64,000 bases of DNA from RYN-230 sp036497945. GTDB taxonomy: Bacteria; Actinomycetota; Actinomycetes; Streptosporangiales; Streptosporangiaceae. The position numbers were made by a program, and so were the translations under genes. Below, one piece after another: positions 17,775-26,109 of the stretch (positions are counted from its first letter, which is position 1; each line of letters starts with the position of its first letter). The stretch is taken from NCBI GenBank assembly GCA_036497945.1, contig DASXIN010000198.1, forward strand, positions 26,843-90,842, given 5' to 3'. Below the pieces are notes generated by a model. That model did not search any database and was not told where the DNA came from. It saw only the letters and a program-made list of their open reading frames with translations.

Positions 17775-19234
17775 CCGCCGCCCGGGCCGCCCCCGGGACC
17801 GGGACCCGTACCAGGACCGGTACCGGTGCCGGCCGGCCAGGCGTCCCGGCCGGCGTGCTGCAAGTGGTCCTGCTGGCCGGCCCGATGCTCTCGATGATCG
17901 ACTCCTCGGTGGTCAACGTGGCCGTGCCGGCCATCGTCACCGACCTGCACACCACGCTGGCCACCGCCGCCTGGTCGCTGAGCGGCTACCTGCTCGGCCT
18001 GGCCTGCGGGCTGGCCGCCAGCCCGTGGCTGGCCCGGCGGTTCGGCACCATGCCCGCCTACCGGGCCGCGCTGGCCGGCTTCGTGCTCGCCTCGGCCGCC
18101 TGCGCCGTGGTGCCCAGCGTGGGCTGGCTCATCGCGGCCCGGGTGGTGCAGGGCCTGCTCGGCGCGCCGATGGTGCCACTGGCCATGGGCCTGCTGCTGG
18201 GCCGGGACGGCGCGGCGAAGACCATGCCGCCCAGCGCGGGCATCATGCTGTTCGCCGCGCCGGCCCTCGGGCCGGCCCTCGGCGGCCTGCTCGTCGGGGC
18301 GTTCGGCTGGCGCTCGGTGTTCCTGATCAACCTGCCGGTCGGGCTGGCCGCGCTGGCCGGCCTGCGGCTGCTGCTCCGGCAGGCCCACGGCGAGCAGCGC
18401 GGCGACCCGTCGGCCCGGCTCGACCTGCCCGGTCTGGTCCTGCTCAGCGCGGGCCTGGGCCTGGCCACCTACGGTGCCAGCCAGGGCCCCAGCCACGGCT
18501 GGCTGTCCGCCGCGTCGGCCCCGGCCTGGCTGGGTGGGCTGGCCCTGATCGGCGGCTACCTGCTCTGGTACCGGCACCCGGGTCGCCGCGCGCCCGCGGT
18601 CAACCTGAGCGTGCTCGCCGCCCCGCGCCGGGTGCTCACCCTGGCGCTGGCCTGCGTGGCCAGCGTGGTGCTGTTCTCCGTGCTGTTCCTGGCCCCGGTC
18701 TACCTGCAGGACATCCAGCACCGGACGGCCGGCGTCACCGGGCTGGCCCTGCTGCCCCAGGGCGTGGTCATGGGCCTGGCCAGCTGGCTGGGCAGCGTGC
18801 TCATCGAGCGCGGCCGGGCCCGCCCGGCCATCATCGTCGGCAGCGTGGTCGGCGGGCTGGCCCTACTCGCCGTAGCCACCCTGGGCATGCTGCTGCTCGG
18901 CCCCAGCACCCCGGTCTGGGCCAGCGCCGCGCTGTTCTGCGGCCGCGGCGTCGCGCTCGGGCTGACCGTGCAGCCCCTAGTCATGGAGCTGGTCGGGGAT
19001 CTGCCCGCGGATAAGCTGCCGGACGCCAACACGCTCTTCAGCATTACCGAACGCCTGTCCGGCTCCTTCGGGATCGCGCTGCTGGCCACGTACTACGCGC
19101 AGCGGGTCAGGATCACCGGCGTGCCGGTCGCGGCGTTCCACGACTGCGTGGTGCTGCTGGCCGCGGCGTCCGCGGCGGGCGCGCTGGCCGCGCTGGGCCT
19201 GCGGCGTGGCACGATGGGCACACCGCCAGATTGA
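17771..19234 (+). CDS. MFS transporter, DHA2 (14-helix) drug/siderophore exporter type
   Basis: A 487-residue major facilitator with about 14 hydrophobic segments. Motif C-like SMIDSSVVNVAVPAI lies in the first helix and GAFGWRSVFLINLPVGLAAL in the fifth/sixth helix region, typical of the DHA2/QacA branch. The N-terminus is rich in Gly, Thr and Arg. It is translationally coupled to PadR. If the upstream palindrome is an iron box, siderophore export would be a reasonable role; otherwise it is a drug exporter. Confidence 0.92.
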   Translation: MTAARAAPGTGTRTRTGTGAGRPGVPAGVLQVVLLAGPMLSMIDSSVVNVAVPAIVTDLHTTLATAAWSLSGYLLGLACGLAASPWLARRFGTMPAYRAALAGFVLASAACAVVPSVGWLIAARVVQGLLGAPMVPLAMGLLLGRDGAAKTMPPSAGIMLFAAPALGPALGGLLVGAFGWRSVFLINLPVGLAALAGLRLLLRQAHGEQRGDPSARLDLPGLVLLSAGLGLATYGASQGPSHGWLSAASAPAWLGGLALIGGYLLWYRHPGRRAPAVNLSVLAAPRRVLTLALACVASVVLFSVLFLAPVYLQDIQHRTAGVTGLALLPQGVVMGLASWLGSVLIERGRARPAIIVGSVVGGLALLAVATLGMLLLGPSTPVWASAALFCGRGVALGLTVQPLVMELVGDLPADKLPDANTLFSITERLSGSFGIALLATYYAQRVRITGVPVAAFHDCVVLLAAASAAGALAALGLRRGTMGTPPD

Positions 19235-19257
19235 GACCTTGTTCCAGGGAGATCCTC

Positions 19258-20886
19258 ATGGACGCCGTCAGCAGTGTTCCGCAGCCCGTTAACGAGCCGG
19301 TCCGGCCGTACTCGCCGGGCAGTCCCGAGCGCGCCGCGGTGGAAGCCAAGATCAAGGAGCTGGCCGCCAGCCCGGCCGAGCTGACCATGACCGTGGCCGG
19401 GCAGCAGCGGATGGGCGGCGGCGAGCGGATCGCGGTGGTCCAGCCGCACAACCACGCCCACGTGCTCGGGCACCTGGCCAACGCCGACGACGTAGACGTG
19501 GCCGCGGCCATAAAGGCGGCCGCTGCGGCCGCCCCGGCCTGGCGGGCGATGTCCTTCGACGACCGGGCCGCGATCTTTCTCAAGGCGGCCGACCTGCTGG
19601 CCGGTCCGTGGCGGGCCACCATCAACGCGGCCACCATCCTGGGCCAGTCCAAATCGGTATACCAGGCCGAGATCGACGCGGCCTGCGAGCTGATCGACTT
19701 CTGGCGGTACAACGTGCACTTCGCCCGGCGGCTGCTGGCCGAGCAGCCGTCGTCCGCCCCGGGCGAGTGGGACCGGATGGAATACCGGCCGCTGGAAGGC
19801 TTCGTGCTGGCCATTACCCCGTTCAACTTCTCCTCGATCGCGGCCAACCTGCCCACCGCGCCCGCGCTGCTCGGCAACGTGGTGCTGTGGAAGCCGTCGC
19901 CCACCCAGCAGCTGTCCGCGCACTACACGATGCGGCTGCTGGAAGCGGCCGGGCTGCCGCCCGGCGTGATCAACCTGGTCACCGGGGACGGCCAGGCGGT
20001 GTCCCGGGTCGCGCTGCCGCACCCGGACCTGGCCGGCATCCACTTCACCGGGTCGACCCGGACGTTCCAGCACCTGTGGCGCACCGTGGGGGAGAACATC
20101 GCGGGCTACCGCGGCTACCCCCGGCTGGTCGGCGAGACGGGTGGCAAGGACTTCGTGATCGCGCACCCGTCGGCTGACCCGGACGTGCTGTCCGTGGCGC
20201 TGCTCCGTGGGGCGTTCGAATACCAGGGGCAGAAGTGCTCGGCGGCGTCCCGGGCCTACGTCGCGCGCTCGGTGTGGGCGCGGATGGAGGACTCGTTCCT
20301 GGCCCAGGTGGACTCGCTGACCATGGGGGACGTATCGGCCGACCTGTCGCTGTTCCTCGGCGCGGTGATCGACGCCCGGGCCTTCCACCGGCTCTCTGAC
20401 GTGCTGGCCAGCGCCCCGAGCAGGCCGTCGATCCGGGTGCTGGCGGGCGGGAACGCCGACGGCGCGCAGGGCTACTTCGTGCAGCCGACCGTGCTGGAAT
20501 GCTCGGACCCGACGGACGAGGTGTTCCGCACCGAGTACTTCGGCCCGATCCTGGCCGTGCACGTATTCGACGACCAGCGCTACGACGAGGTGGTGGCCCA
20601 GGCGGCCAACGTGGCCCCGTACGCGCTGACCGGCTCGATCATCGCCCAGGACCGGGCGGCGATCGCGGCCGCGGCCGAGGTGCTGCGGTACTCGGCGGGC
20701 AACTTCTACATCAACGACAAGCCGACCGGCGCCGTGGTCGGCCGCCAGCCGTTCGGCGGGGCCCGGGCCAGCGGCACCAACGACAAGGCCGGCTCGATCT
20801 GGAACCTGACCCGGTGGGTGAACGCGCGGGCCATCAAGGAACTGTTGGCCCCGCCCACCGACTACCGGTACCCGTACATGGGCTGA
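19258..20886 (+). CDS. pruA: L-glutamate gamma-semialdehyde (1-pyrroline-5-carboxylate) dehydrogenase
   Basis: An aldehyde dehydrogenase of 542 residues, the PruA length, that oxidises glutamate semialdehyde to glutamate in proline catabolism. It contains ITPFNFSSIAANLPTAPALLGN (typical of P5C dehydrogenase), the catalytic Glu in GETGGKD, the nucleophile Cys in EYQGQKCSAASR, and the C-terminal PFGGARASGTNDKAG. ATG 19258 follows AGGGAGA; upstream codons in the same frame lack support. No proline dehydrogenase gene is adjacent. Confidence 0.95.
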   Translation: MDAVSSVPQPVNEPVRPYSPGSPERAAVEAKIKELAASPAELTMTVAGQQRMGGGERIAVVQPHNHAHVLGHLANADDVDVAAAIKAAAAAAPAWRAMSFDDRAAIFLKAADLLAGPWRATINAATILGQSKSVYQAEIDAACELIDFWRYNVHFARRLLAEQPSSAPGEWDRMEYRPLEGFVLAITPFNFSSIAANLPTAPALLGNVVLWKPSPTQQLSAHYTMRLLEAAGLPPGVINLVTGDGQAVSRVALPHPDLAGIHFTGSTRTFQHLWRTVGENIAGYRGYPRLVGETGGKDFVIAHPSADPDVLSVALLRGAFEYQGQKCSAASRAYVARSVWARMEDSFLAQVDSLTMGDVSADLSLFLGAVIDARAFHRLSDVLASAPSRPSIRVLAGGNADGAQGYFVQPTVLECSDPTDEVFRTEYFGPILAVHVFDDQRYDEVVAQAANVAPYALTGSIIAQDRAAIAAAAEVLRYSAGNFYINDKPTGAVVGRQPFGGARASGTNDKAGSIWNLTRWVNARAIKELLAPPTDYRYPYMG

Positions 20887-20902
20887 CACCGCACGCCCGA
20901 TT

Positions 20903-20948
20903 AGCGGTGTACATCGCTGCCCCTATAAGGGCAGCGATGTACACCGCT
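20903..20948. terminator. Perfect 20-bp hairpin after pruA, member of a repeat family
   Basis: The arm AGCGGTGTACATCGCTGCCC and its exact complement flank the 6-nt loop CTATAA. It lies 16 nt after the pruA stop and probably ends its transcript. The right flank TGACGTTGCGCAGCT is nearly the same as the flank of the hairpin at 43207-43262. Confidence 0.65.
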
Positions 20949-21029
20949 GACGTTGCGCAGCTCCCGGCGGTCCCCTTCGCGCTACGCTGGCCCCGCGCGC
21001 CGCGCCGAGACCCAACCCCGGAGGCTTCC

Positions 21030-21755
21030 ATTCACCGCCTCGTCCTTTGGAATATCGACCTGACCCTGCTCGACGTGGGACGGGTCACCCGGGATGCCTA
21101 TGTCGAGGCGTTCCGCCGGGTCACCGGGCGGCCGCTGGTCCAGCTGCCGCAGCTGGCCGGCCGGCTGGAGTCGGGGATCTTCTTCGACGCGCTGGCCCTG
21201 AATGGTGTCAGTGTCCCGCCCGGCCCCGCCAGTCAGGAACTGCTCGTCCGGTTCAGCCACGAGCTGGCCAGCGCGTTCGCCGCCCGCCAGGACGACCTCA
21301 CCGAGCGGGGCCGGCTGCTGCCCGGCGCCGCCCAGGCGGTAGCCGACGTGGGCACCCTGCACGGCGTGGTGCAGACCGTGCTGACCGGCACCATCCGGCC
21401 GAACGCGGTGCTGAAGCTGCGCGCGTTCGGCCTGGACCGGTTCTTCGACACCGAGGTGGGCGGCTACGGCTCGCAGGTATACCCGAAGGGCGCGCAGCTG
21501 CTGATGACCCGGTCCCGGGCGGCCGAGAAGTACGGCGTGGCGTTCGGTGAGGACGCCACCGTGTATATCGCCGACTCGACCCGGGACGTCGAAGCGGCCC
21601 GGGCCGGCGGAGCCCGCTGCCTGGCCGTGGCCAGCGGCCGGTCCTCGGTCAGTGAGCTCCGCGCGGCCGGCGCGGACGCGGTGTTCGCTGACCTGACCGA
21701 CACGGCCGCCGTGCGGGCCGCGGTGGACCGGCTCACCCTGGCCGCCGCGGGGTAA
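21030..21755 (+). CDS. HAD-like protein with Asn in place of the nucleophile, probable ATT start
   Basis: A protein of about 241 residues with the HAD fold: LVLWNIDLTLLDVG (motif I), VLTGTIR (motif II region), and VYIADSTRDVEAARAGGARC (motif IV). In motif I the first Asp, which forms the phospho-enzyme, is Asn, so ordinary phosphatase activity is doubtful. The only good ribosome site, GGAGG at 21020-21024, is followed 5 nt later by ATT at 21030, directly before HRLVLW. The next upstream ATG (20937) lies inside the hairpin arm and would add 31 unconvincing residues. Confidence 0.7.
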   Translation: MHRLVLWNIDLTLLDVGRVTRDAYVEAFRRVTGRPLVQLPQLAGRLESGIFFDALALNGVSVPPGPASQELLVRFSHELASAFAARQDDLTERGRLLPGAAQAVADVGTLHGVVQTVLTGTIRPNAVLKLRAFGLDRFFDTEVGGYGSQVYPKGAQLLMTRSRAAEKYGVAFGEDATVYIADSTRDVEAARAGGARCLAVASGRSSVSELRAAGADAVFADLTDTAAVRAAVDRLTLAAAG

Positions 21756-21767
21756 CCGGGCGCGGCG

Positions 21768-21773
21768 TATCTT
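21768..21773 (+). promoter_or_regulatory. Leaderless-type -10 box TATCTT before chrA
   Basis: TATCTT is located 6 nt before the GTG start of the chromate transporter gene, with no Shine-Dalgarno sequence. Confidence 0.5.
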
Positions 21774-21779
21774 GACCCC

Positions 21780-23090
21780 GTGGCTGGGGACGGAGCGCCT
21801 GAGGGTGCCGCGGAGCCGGCCGCGGAGCCGCCCGCCGTCTCGCTGCGCACCATCGCCCGGGAATGGGGCCGGATCGGCTGCCTCGGCTTCGGCGGGCCGC
21901 CCGCGCACATCGCGCTGCTCCGCCAGCTCTGTGTCGAGGACCGGGGCTGGCTGCCGGCCAGCGAGTTCGAGGACGGCATCGCCGCCTGCAACCTGCTGCC
22001 CGGGCCGGCCTCCACCCAGCTGGCCATCTTCTGCGCCTGGCGGCTGCGCGGCACCGCCGGGGCGCTGATCGGCGGGCTGTGCTTCATCCTGCCCGGCCTG
22101 GTGATCATCCTCGGCCTGGCCGCGGTGTTCCTGGCCCAGCACCCGCCCGGCTGGATCCGCGGCGCCGCGTCCGGCGCCGGCGCCGCCGTCCCCGCCGTAG
22201 CGGTAGCCGCCGCCATCGGCCTGGCCCCCGCCTCGTGGCAGCGCATGACGCGCTCGGGCACAAGTGTGCGCGCGGCCCATGCCCGATGGGTGGGATATGC
22301 GCTGGCGGGTGGGGTGGCGGCGGCCACGGTGGGGCCGTGGCTGGTGCTGGTGCTGGCCGCCTGCGGGCTGGCCGAGACCGCGCTGACCAGCAGGCGGGCC
22401 AGGCCGGACCAGCCACCCCCGGACCAGCCACCCCCGGACCAGCCACCCCTGGGTCAGCCACCCCCGGACCAGCCACCCCTGGGCCAGCCACGTCCGGACC
22501 GGCCACCCCCGGGCCGCGGCGCGCTGCTGCTGCCGCTGGCCGCGGTGCCGGTCACCGGCGGGCTGCTCGCGGTGGCCTGGGTGGCGCTCAAGGTGGGCGC
22601 GCTGTCCTACGGCGGCGGCTTCGTGATCATCCCGCTGATGCAGCACGACGCGGTGCACACCTACCACTGGATGACCGCCGCCCAGTTCCTCGACGCGGTC
22701 GCGCTGGGCCAGGTCACCCCGGGGCCGGTGGTGCAGACCGTCGCGGTGGTCGGCTACGCGGCGCACGGCGTGGCCGGCGGCCTGCTCGCCTCGGCCGTCG
22801 CGTTCGCTCCGTCGTTCCTGTTCGTGCTGGGCGGCGGCCGCTACTTCGACCGGCTCCGCCGGAACGTGCGGGTGCAGGCGTTCCTGACCGGGGCTGGGCC
22901 GGCGGCCATCGGCGCCATCGCCGGGGCGGCCATCCCGCTGGCCGTGGCCCTCGCCCACGTCTGGCAGTTCGGCCTGCTGGCCCTGGCCGCGGTGTGGCTG
23001 ATCGGGCTGCGCCGCGGCGTGGTCAGCGGCATCCTCGGCGCGGCCGGGCTGGGCGTGCTGGCCTTCCTGGCCGGCGCGCCAGTGGGATAG
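21780..23090 (+). CDS. chrA: Chromate transporter ChrA (CHR family, two-domain)
   Basis: A 436-residue membrane protein with two homologous halves, the long-chain CHR arrangement. Half one has GRIGCLGFGGPPAHIALL and CNLLPGPASTQLAIFCAWR; half two has LKVGALSYGGGFVIIPLM and ALGQVTPGPVVQTVAVVGY. Each half contributes about five membrane helices. The connecting loop holds a Pro/Gln/Asp-rich tandem repeat. Chromate/sulfate exchange is the known family activity, but many members are untested. GTG start, leaderless type. Confidence 0.93.
   Translation: MAGDGAPEGAAEPAAEPPAVSLRTIAREWGRIGCLGFGGPPAHIALLRQLCVEDRGWLPASEFEDGIAACNLLPGPASTQLAIFCAWRLRGTAGALIGGLCFILPGLVIILGLAAVFLAQHPPGWIRGAASGAGAAVPAVAVAAAIGLAPASWQRMTRSGTSVRAAHARWVGYALAGGVAAATVGPWLVLVLAACGLAETALTSRRARPDQPPPDQPPPDQPPLGQPPPDQPPLGQPRPDRPPPGRGALLLPLAAVPVTGGLLAVAWVALKVGALSYGGGFVIIPLMQHDAVHTYHWMTAAQFLDAVALGQVTPGPVVQTVAVVGYAAHGVAGGLLASAVAFAPSFLFVLGGGRYFDRLRRNVRVQAFLTGAGPAAIGAIAGAAIPLAVALAHVWQFGLLALAAVWLIGLRRGVVSGILGAAGLGVLAFLAGAPVG
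22407..22510. repeat. 15-bp tandem repeat inside chrA
   Basis: About seven imperfect copies of a unit close to GGACCAGCCACCCCC encode DQPPP or GQPPL pentapeptides in the loop between the two halves of ChrA. Because the unit is a multiple of three, changes in copy number would keep the frame. Confidence 0.85.
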
Positions 23091-23153
23091 ATCACCTGGT
23101 CCGCTGCGCGCGGGCAGATTGCGCGCCCGGGGCTGACCGCCGATGCTGGGCCT

Positions 23154-25223
23154 ATGCCAGGAGACGAGGACGTCACCGCGCTGCTCGGCGCCGGGTACGG
23201 CGCGGTGCTCTGGGAACCGGGGCCGGAGGTCATCGAGCAGGCCCAGATCACCCGGTACCAGCGCTGGCTGGCCGGGCAGCGGGGCGTGGCCACCGGCAGC
23301 TACGCCGAGCTGTGGGACTGGTCGGTGGACGAGCCCGCCGCGTTCTGGGATTCGCTCTGGGACTACTTCGGCGTGCTCGGCCAGCGTGCCACCGGCCCGG
23401 CGCTGACCGGCCAGCTACCGGACGCCGAGTGGTTCCCTGGCGCCACGCTCAACTACGCGCGGAACGCGCTGCGCCTGGCCAGCACCGACCCTGACCGGGT
23501 GGCCGTCATCGCCGCCGCCGAGGACGGCGAGCCGCGCAGCATCACGTACGGCGAGCTGGCCGCGGAGGTGACCCGGGTCCAGGCCGCGCTGCGCGAGCTC
23601 GGCGTGACCCGCGGCGACCGGGTGGCCGGCTACCTGCCGACCGTGCCCGAGGCGCTGATCGCGCTGCTGGCCACGGCCAGCCTCGGCGCGATCTGGTCGT
23701 CCTGCTCGCCGGACTTCGGCGCGCACAGCGTGATCGACCGGTTCGCCCAGATCACCCCGAAGGTACTCGTCGCCGTGCCGGGCTACCGCTACAACGGACG
23801 GGCGTTCGGCCGAGAAGATGCCCTGGCCGAGATCGTCGCCGGGCTGCCCGGCCTGAGTGCGGTGATCATGGTGGGCGGCCCTGCTGCCGGACCGGCCGCC
23901 GGACCGCCGCTGACCACGGCTGCGGCGCAGGCCGGGGCCAGCCTGCTGCGCTGGGACCAGCTCCCGGGCGCGGGCGGCGGGCCGCTGGAATTCGCGGACG
24001 TGCCGTTCAGCCACCCGCTGTGGGTGCTGTACTCGTCCGGCACCACCGGGCTGCCCAAGGCGATCATGCACGGGCACGGCGGGGTGGTGCTGGAACACCT
24101 CAAGGCGCTGTCGCTGCACCAGGACCTCGGGCCCGGCTCGGTGTTCTTCTGGTACACCACCACCGGCTGGATGATGTGGAACTACCTGGCCGGCGGGTTG
24201 CTGGTCGGCGCGACCGTGCTGCTCTACGACGGCAGCGCCACCTACCCGGGCACCGACGCGCTGTGGCGGCTGGCCGCCCGGACCGGGGTGACCTACTTCG
24301 GCACCGGCGCGCCGTACCTGCTGGCCTGCGCCAAGGCCGGGCTGCCGGTGGGCCGCGAGCTGGACCTGTCCGCGGTGCGCGGCATCGGCTCCACCGGGTC
24401 GCCACTGCCGCCGGAGGGTTTCGACTGGGTATACCGCGCGGTCGGCGCCGACCTGCTGCTCGGCTCGTTCTCCGGCGGCACCGACCTGTGCACCGGGTTC
24501 GTCGGGCCGTCGCCGCTGCTCCCGGTGCGGGCCGGCATCATCGCCGGCCGCTGCCTGGGCGCCCGGGTCGAGGCGTTCGACGAGTCCGGCAAGCCGGTCA
24601 CCGGCCAGATCGGCGAGCTGGTCATCACCGCGCCGATGCCGTCCATGCCGGTCGGCTTCTGGAACGATCCCGGCGGCGAGCGGTACCACGCCAGCTACTT
24701 CGCCGCCTATCCCGGGGTGTGGCGGCACGGGGACTGGATCACCATGCTGCCCGACGGCGGGTGCGTGATCTACGGGCGCTCGGATGCCACGCTGAACCGG
24801 GGCGGGGTGCGGATGGGCACCAGCGAGTTCTACCGGGTCGTGGAGCGGCTGCCGGAGATCACCGACAGCCTGGTGGTGGACACCGGGCAGCTGGGCAGCC
24901 CGGGACGGCTGGTGCTGTACGTGGTGCTGGCCGAGGGCTGCCGCCTGGACGAGGAGCTGACCGGGCGGATCCGCGGCGCGCTGCGCGGCGAGCTGTCCCC
25001 GCGGCACGTGCCGGACGAGATCCACCAGGTGCCCGGCGTGCCGCGCACGCTGTCCGGCAAGAAACTCGAGGTCCCGGTGCGCAAGATCCTGCTCGGCACG
25101 CCGGTGGCCCAGGCCGCCGACCCGGACGCGCTGGCCAACCCGGAGGTGCTGGCGCTGTTCGCGAGCCACGCTGACCACGCGTACAGTCGGGACGAAGTGC
25201 AGCGCGGCAAGAATGGTGATTGA
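23154..25223 (+). CDS. Acetoacetate-CoA ligase
   Basis: A 689-residue acyl-adenylate-forming enzyme, somewhat longer than the usual 650, that activates acetoacetate with ATP and CoA. It has the N-terminal ACAS region, WFPGATLNYARNAL, the AMP loop LYSSGTTGLPKAIMHGHGG, FWYTTTGWMMWN, GSFSGGTDLCTGFVG (typical of acetoacetyl-CoA synthetases rather than acetyl-CoA synthetases), GDWITMLPDGG, and the C-terminal Lys in RTLSGKKLEVPVRKIL. It lies 13 nt before the tryptophan dioxygenase gene, so the two probably form one transcript. Confidence 0.95.
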   Translation: MPGDEDVTALLGAGYGAVLWEPGPEVIEQAQITRYQRWLAGQRGVATGSYAELWDWSVDEPAAFWDSLWDYFGVLGQRATGPALTGQLPDAEWFPGATLNYARNALRLASTDPDRVAVIAAAEDGEPRSITYGELAAEVTRVQAALRELGVTRGDRVAGYLPTVPEALIALLATASLGAIWSSCSPDFGAHSVIDRFAQITPKVLVAVPGYRYNGRAFGREDALAEIVAGLPGLSAVIMVGGPAAGPAAGPPLTTAAAQAGASLLRWDQLPGAGGGPLEFADVPFSHPLWVLYSSGTTGLPKAIMHGHGGVVLEHLKALSLHQDLGPGSVFFWYTTTGWMMWNYLAGGLLVGATVLLYDGSATYPGTDALWRLAARTGVTYFGTGAPYLLACAKAGLPVGRELDLSAVRGIGSTGSPLPPEGFDWVYRAVGADLLLGSFSGGTDLCTGFVGPSPLLPVRAGIIAGRCLGARVEAFDESGKPVTGQIGELVITAPMPSMPVGFWNDPGGERYHASYFAAYPGVWRHGDWITMLPDGGCVIYGRSDATLNRGGVRMGTSEFYRVVERLPEITDSLVVDTGQLGSPGRLVLYVVLAEGCRLDEELTGRIRGALRGELSPRHVPDEIHQVPGVPRTLSGKKLEVPVRKILLGTPVAQAADPDALANPEVLALFASHADHAYSRDEVQRGKNGD

Positions 25224-25236
25224 GGAGCGTTATCGG

Positions 25237-26088
25237 GTGACAACACCACAACGGCGTGGTGCGGACGTATCCAGTTCGGCCTCCTCAGCGCGGCTGGCCT
25301 CGCCAAGCCCACGCAACTTCGGCGAGGAAGGCGGGCTGCTCACCTACGGCAGCTACCTGCGGCTGCCCGAGCTGCTCGCACAGCAGGTGCCGCAAGCCGA
25401 CCCACCCGCCCACGACGAGCTGCTGTTCATCACCGTGCACCAGGTCTACGAGCTGTGGTTCAAGCAGCTGCTGCACGAGCTGGAGGCGGTCCGGGACGCG
25501 ATGACGGCCGGCCAGACCTGGCGGGCCCGGCACCTGCTGCGCCGGGTGCACGCGGTGGACCGGCTGCTGATCGCGCAGGTGGACATCCTGGAGACGATGA
25601 CCCCACAGGACTTCATGGAGTTCCGCACGCTGCTGGCCCCGGCCAGCGGGTTCCAGTCGGTGCAGTTCCGCGAGCTGGAGTTCCTGGCCGGGCTCAAGGA
25701 CGAGCGGTTCGTGGCCCGGTTCCGCGGCCCGACCGACGCGGAACGTGACCGGCTGCGCCGCCGCCTGGCCGAGCCGAGCATCTGGGACGCCTACCTGACG
25801 CTGCTGGCCGCCCGCGGGCTGGCCGCCGGGTCTGACCCGGAGGTGCTGGACTCGCTGACCGTGGTGGCCCGGGACCGGGCCCGGTACGACGACCTCTGGC
25901 AGCTGGCCGAGGACCTGCTCACCCACGATGAGCTGGCCGGGCTGTGGCGGGCCCGGCACGTGGTCATGGTGGAGCGGCAGATCGGCACCAAATCCGGCAC
26001 CGGCGGGTCGACCGGGGCGCCGTACCTGCGGTCCCGGGTGCCGATTCGTTACTACCCCCTGCTCTGGGAACTGCGGGACGTGCTGTGA
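25237..26088 (+). CDS. kynA: Tryptophan 2,3-dioxygenase
   Basis: Haem dioxygenase that opens the indole ring of tryptophan to N-formylkynurenine. The 283-residue protein has LTYGSYLRLPELL, HDELLFITVHQVYELWFKQL, SGFQSVQFRELEFLAG, and the C-terminal haem/substrate region RHVVMVERQIGTKSGTGGST. GTG 25237 was chosen because GAGGAG lies about 9 nt upstream; a longer frame starts at 25213. Formamidase and kynureninase genes are not present here. Formate would be released later in the pathway. Confidence 0.94.
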   Translation: MTTPQRRGADVSSSASSARLASPSPRNFGEEGGLLTYGSYLRLPELLAQQVPQADPPAHDELLFITVHQVYELWFKQLLHELEAVRDAMTAGQTWRARHLLRRVHAVDRLLIAQVDILETMTPQDFMEFRTLLAPASGFQSVQFRELEFLAGLKDERFVARFRGPTDAERDRLRRRLAEPSIWDAYLTLLAARGLAAGSDPEVLDSLTVVARDRARYDDLWQLAEDLLTHDELAGLWRARHVVMVERQIGTKSGTGGSTGAPYLRSRVPIRYYPLLWELRDVL

Positions 26089-26109
26089 CCACTTGGAGCG
26101 TGACTACCT

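Noticed and set aside
22407..22510. CRISPR-like array
   Set aside because: The repeats are direct 15-bp units without spacers and lie in-frame within chrA; no cas gene is nearby.
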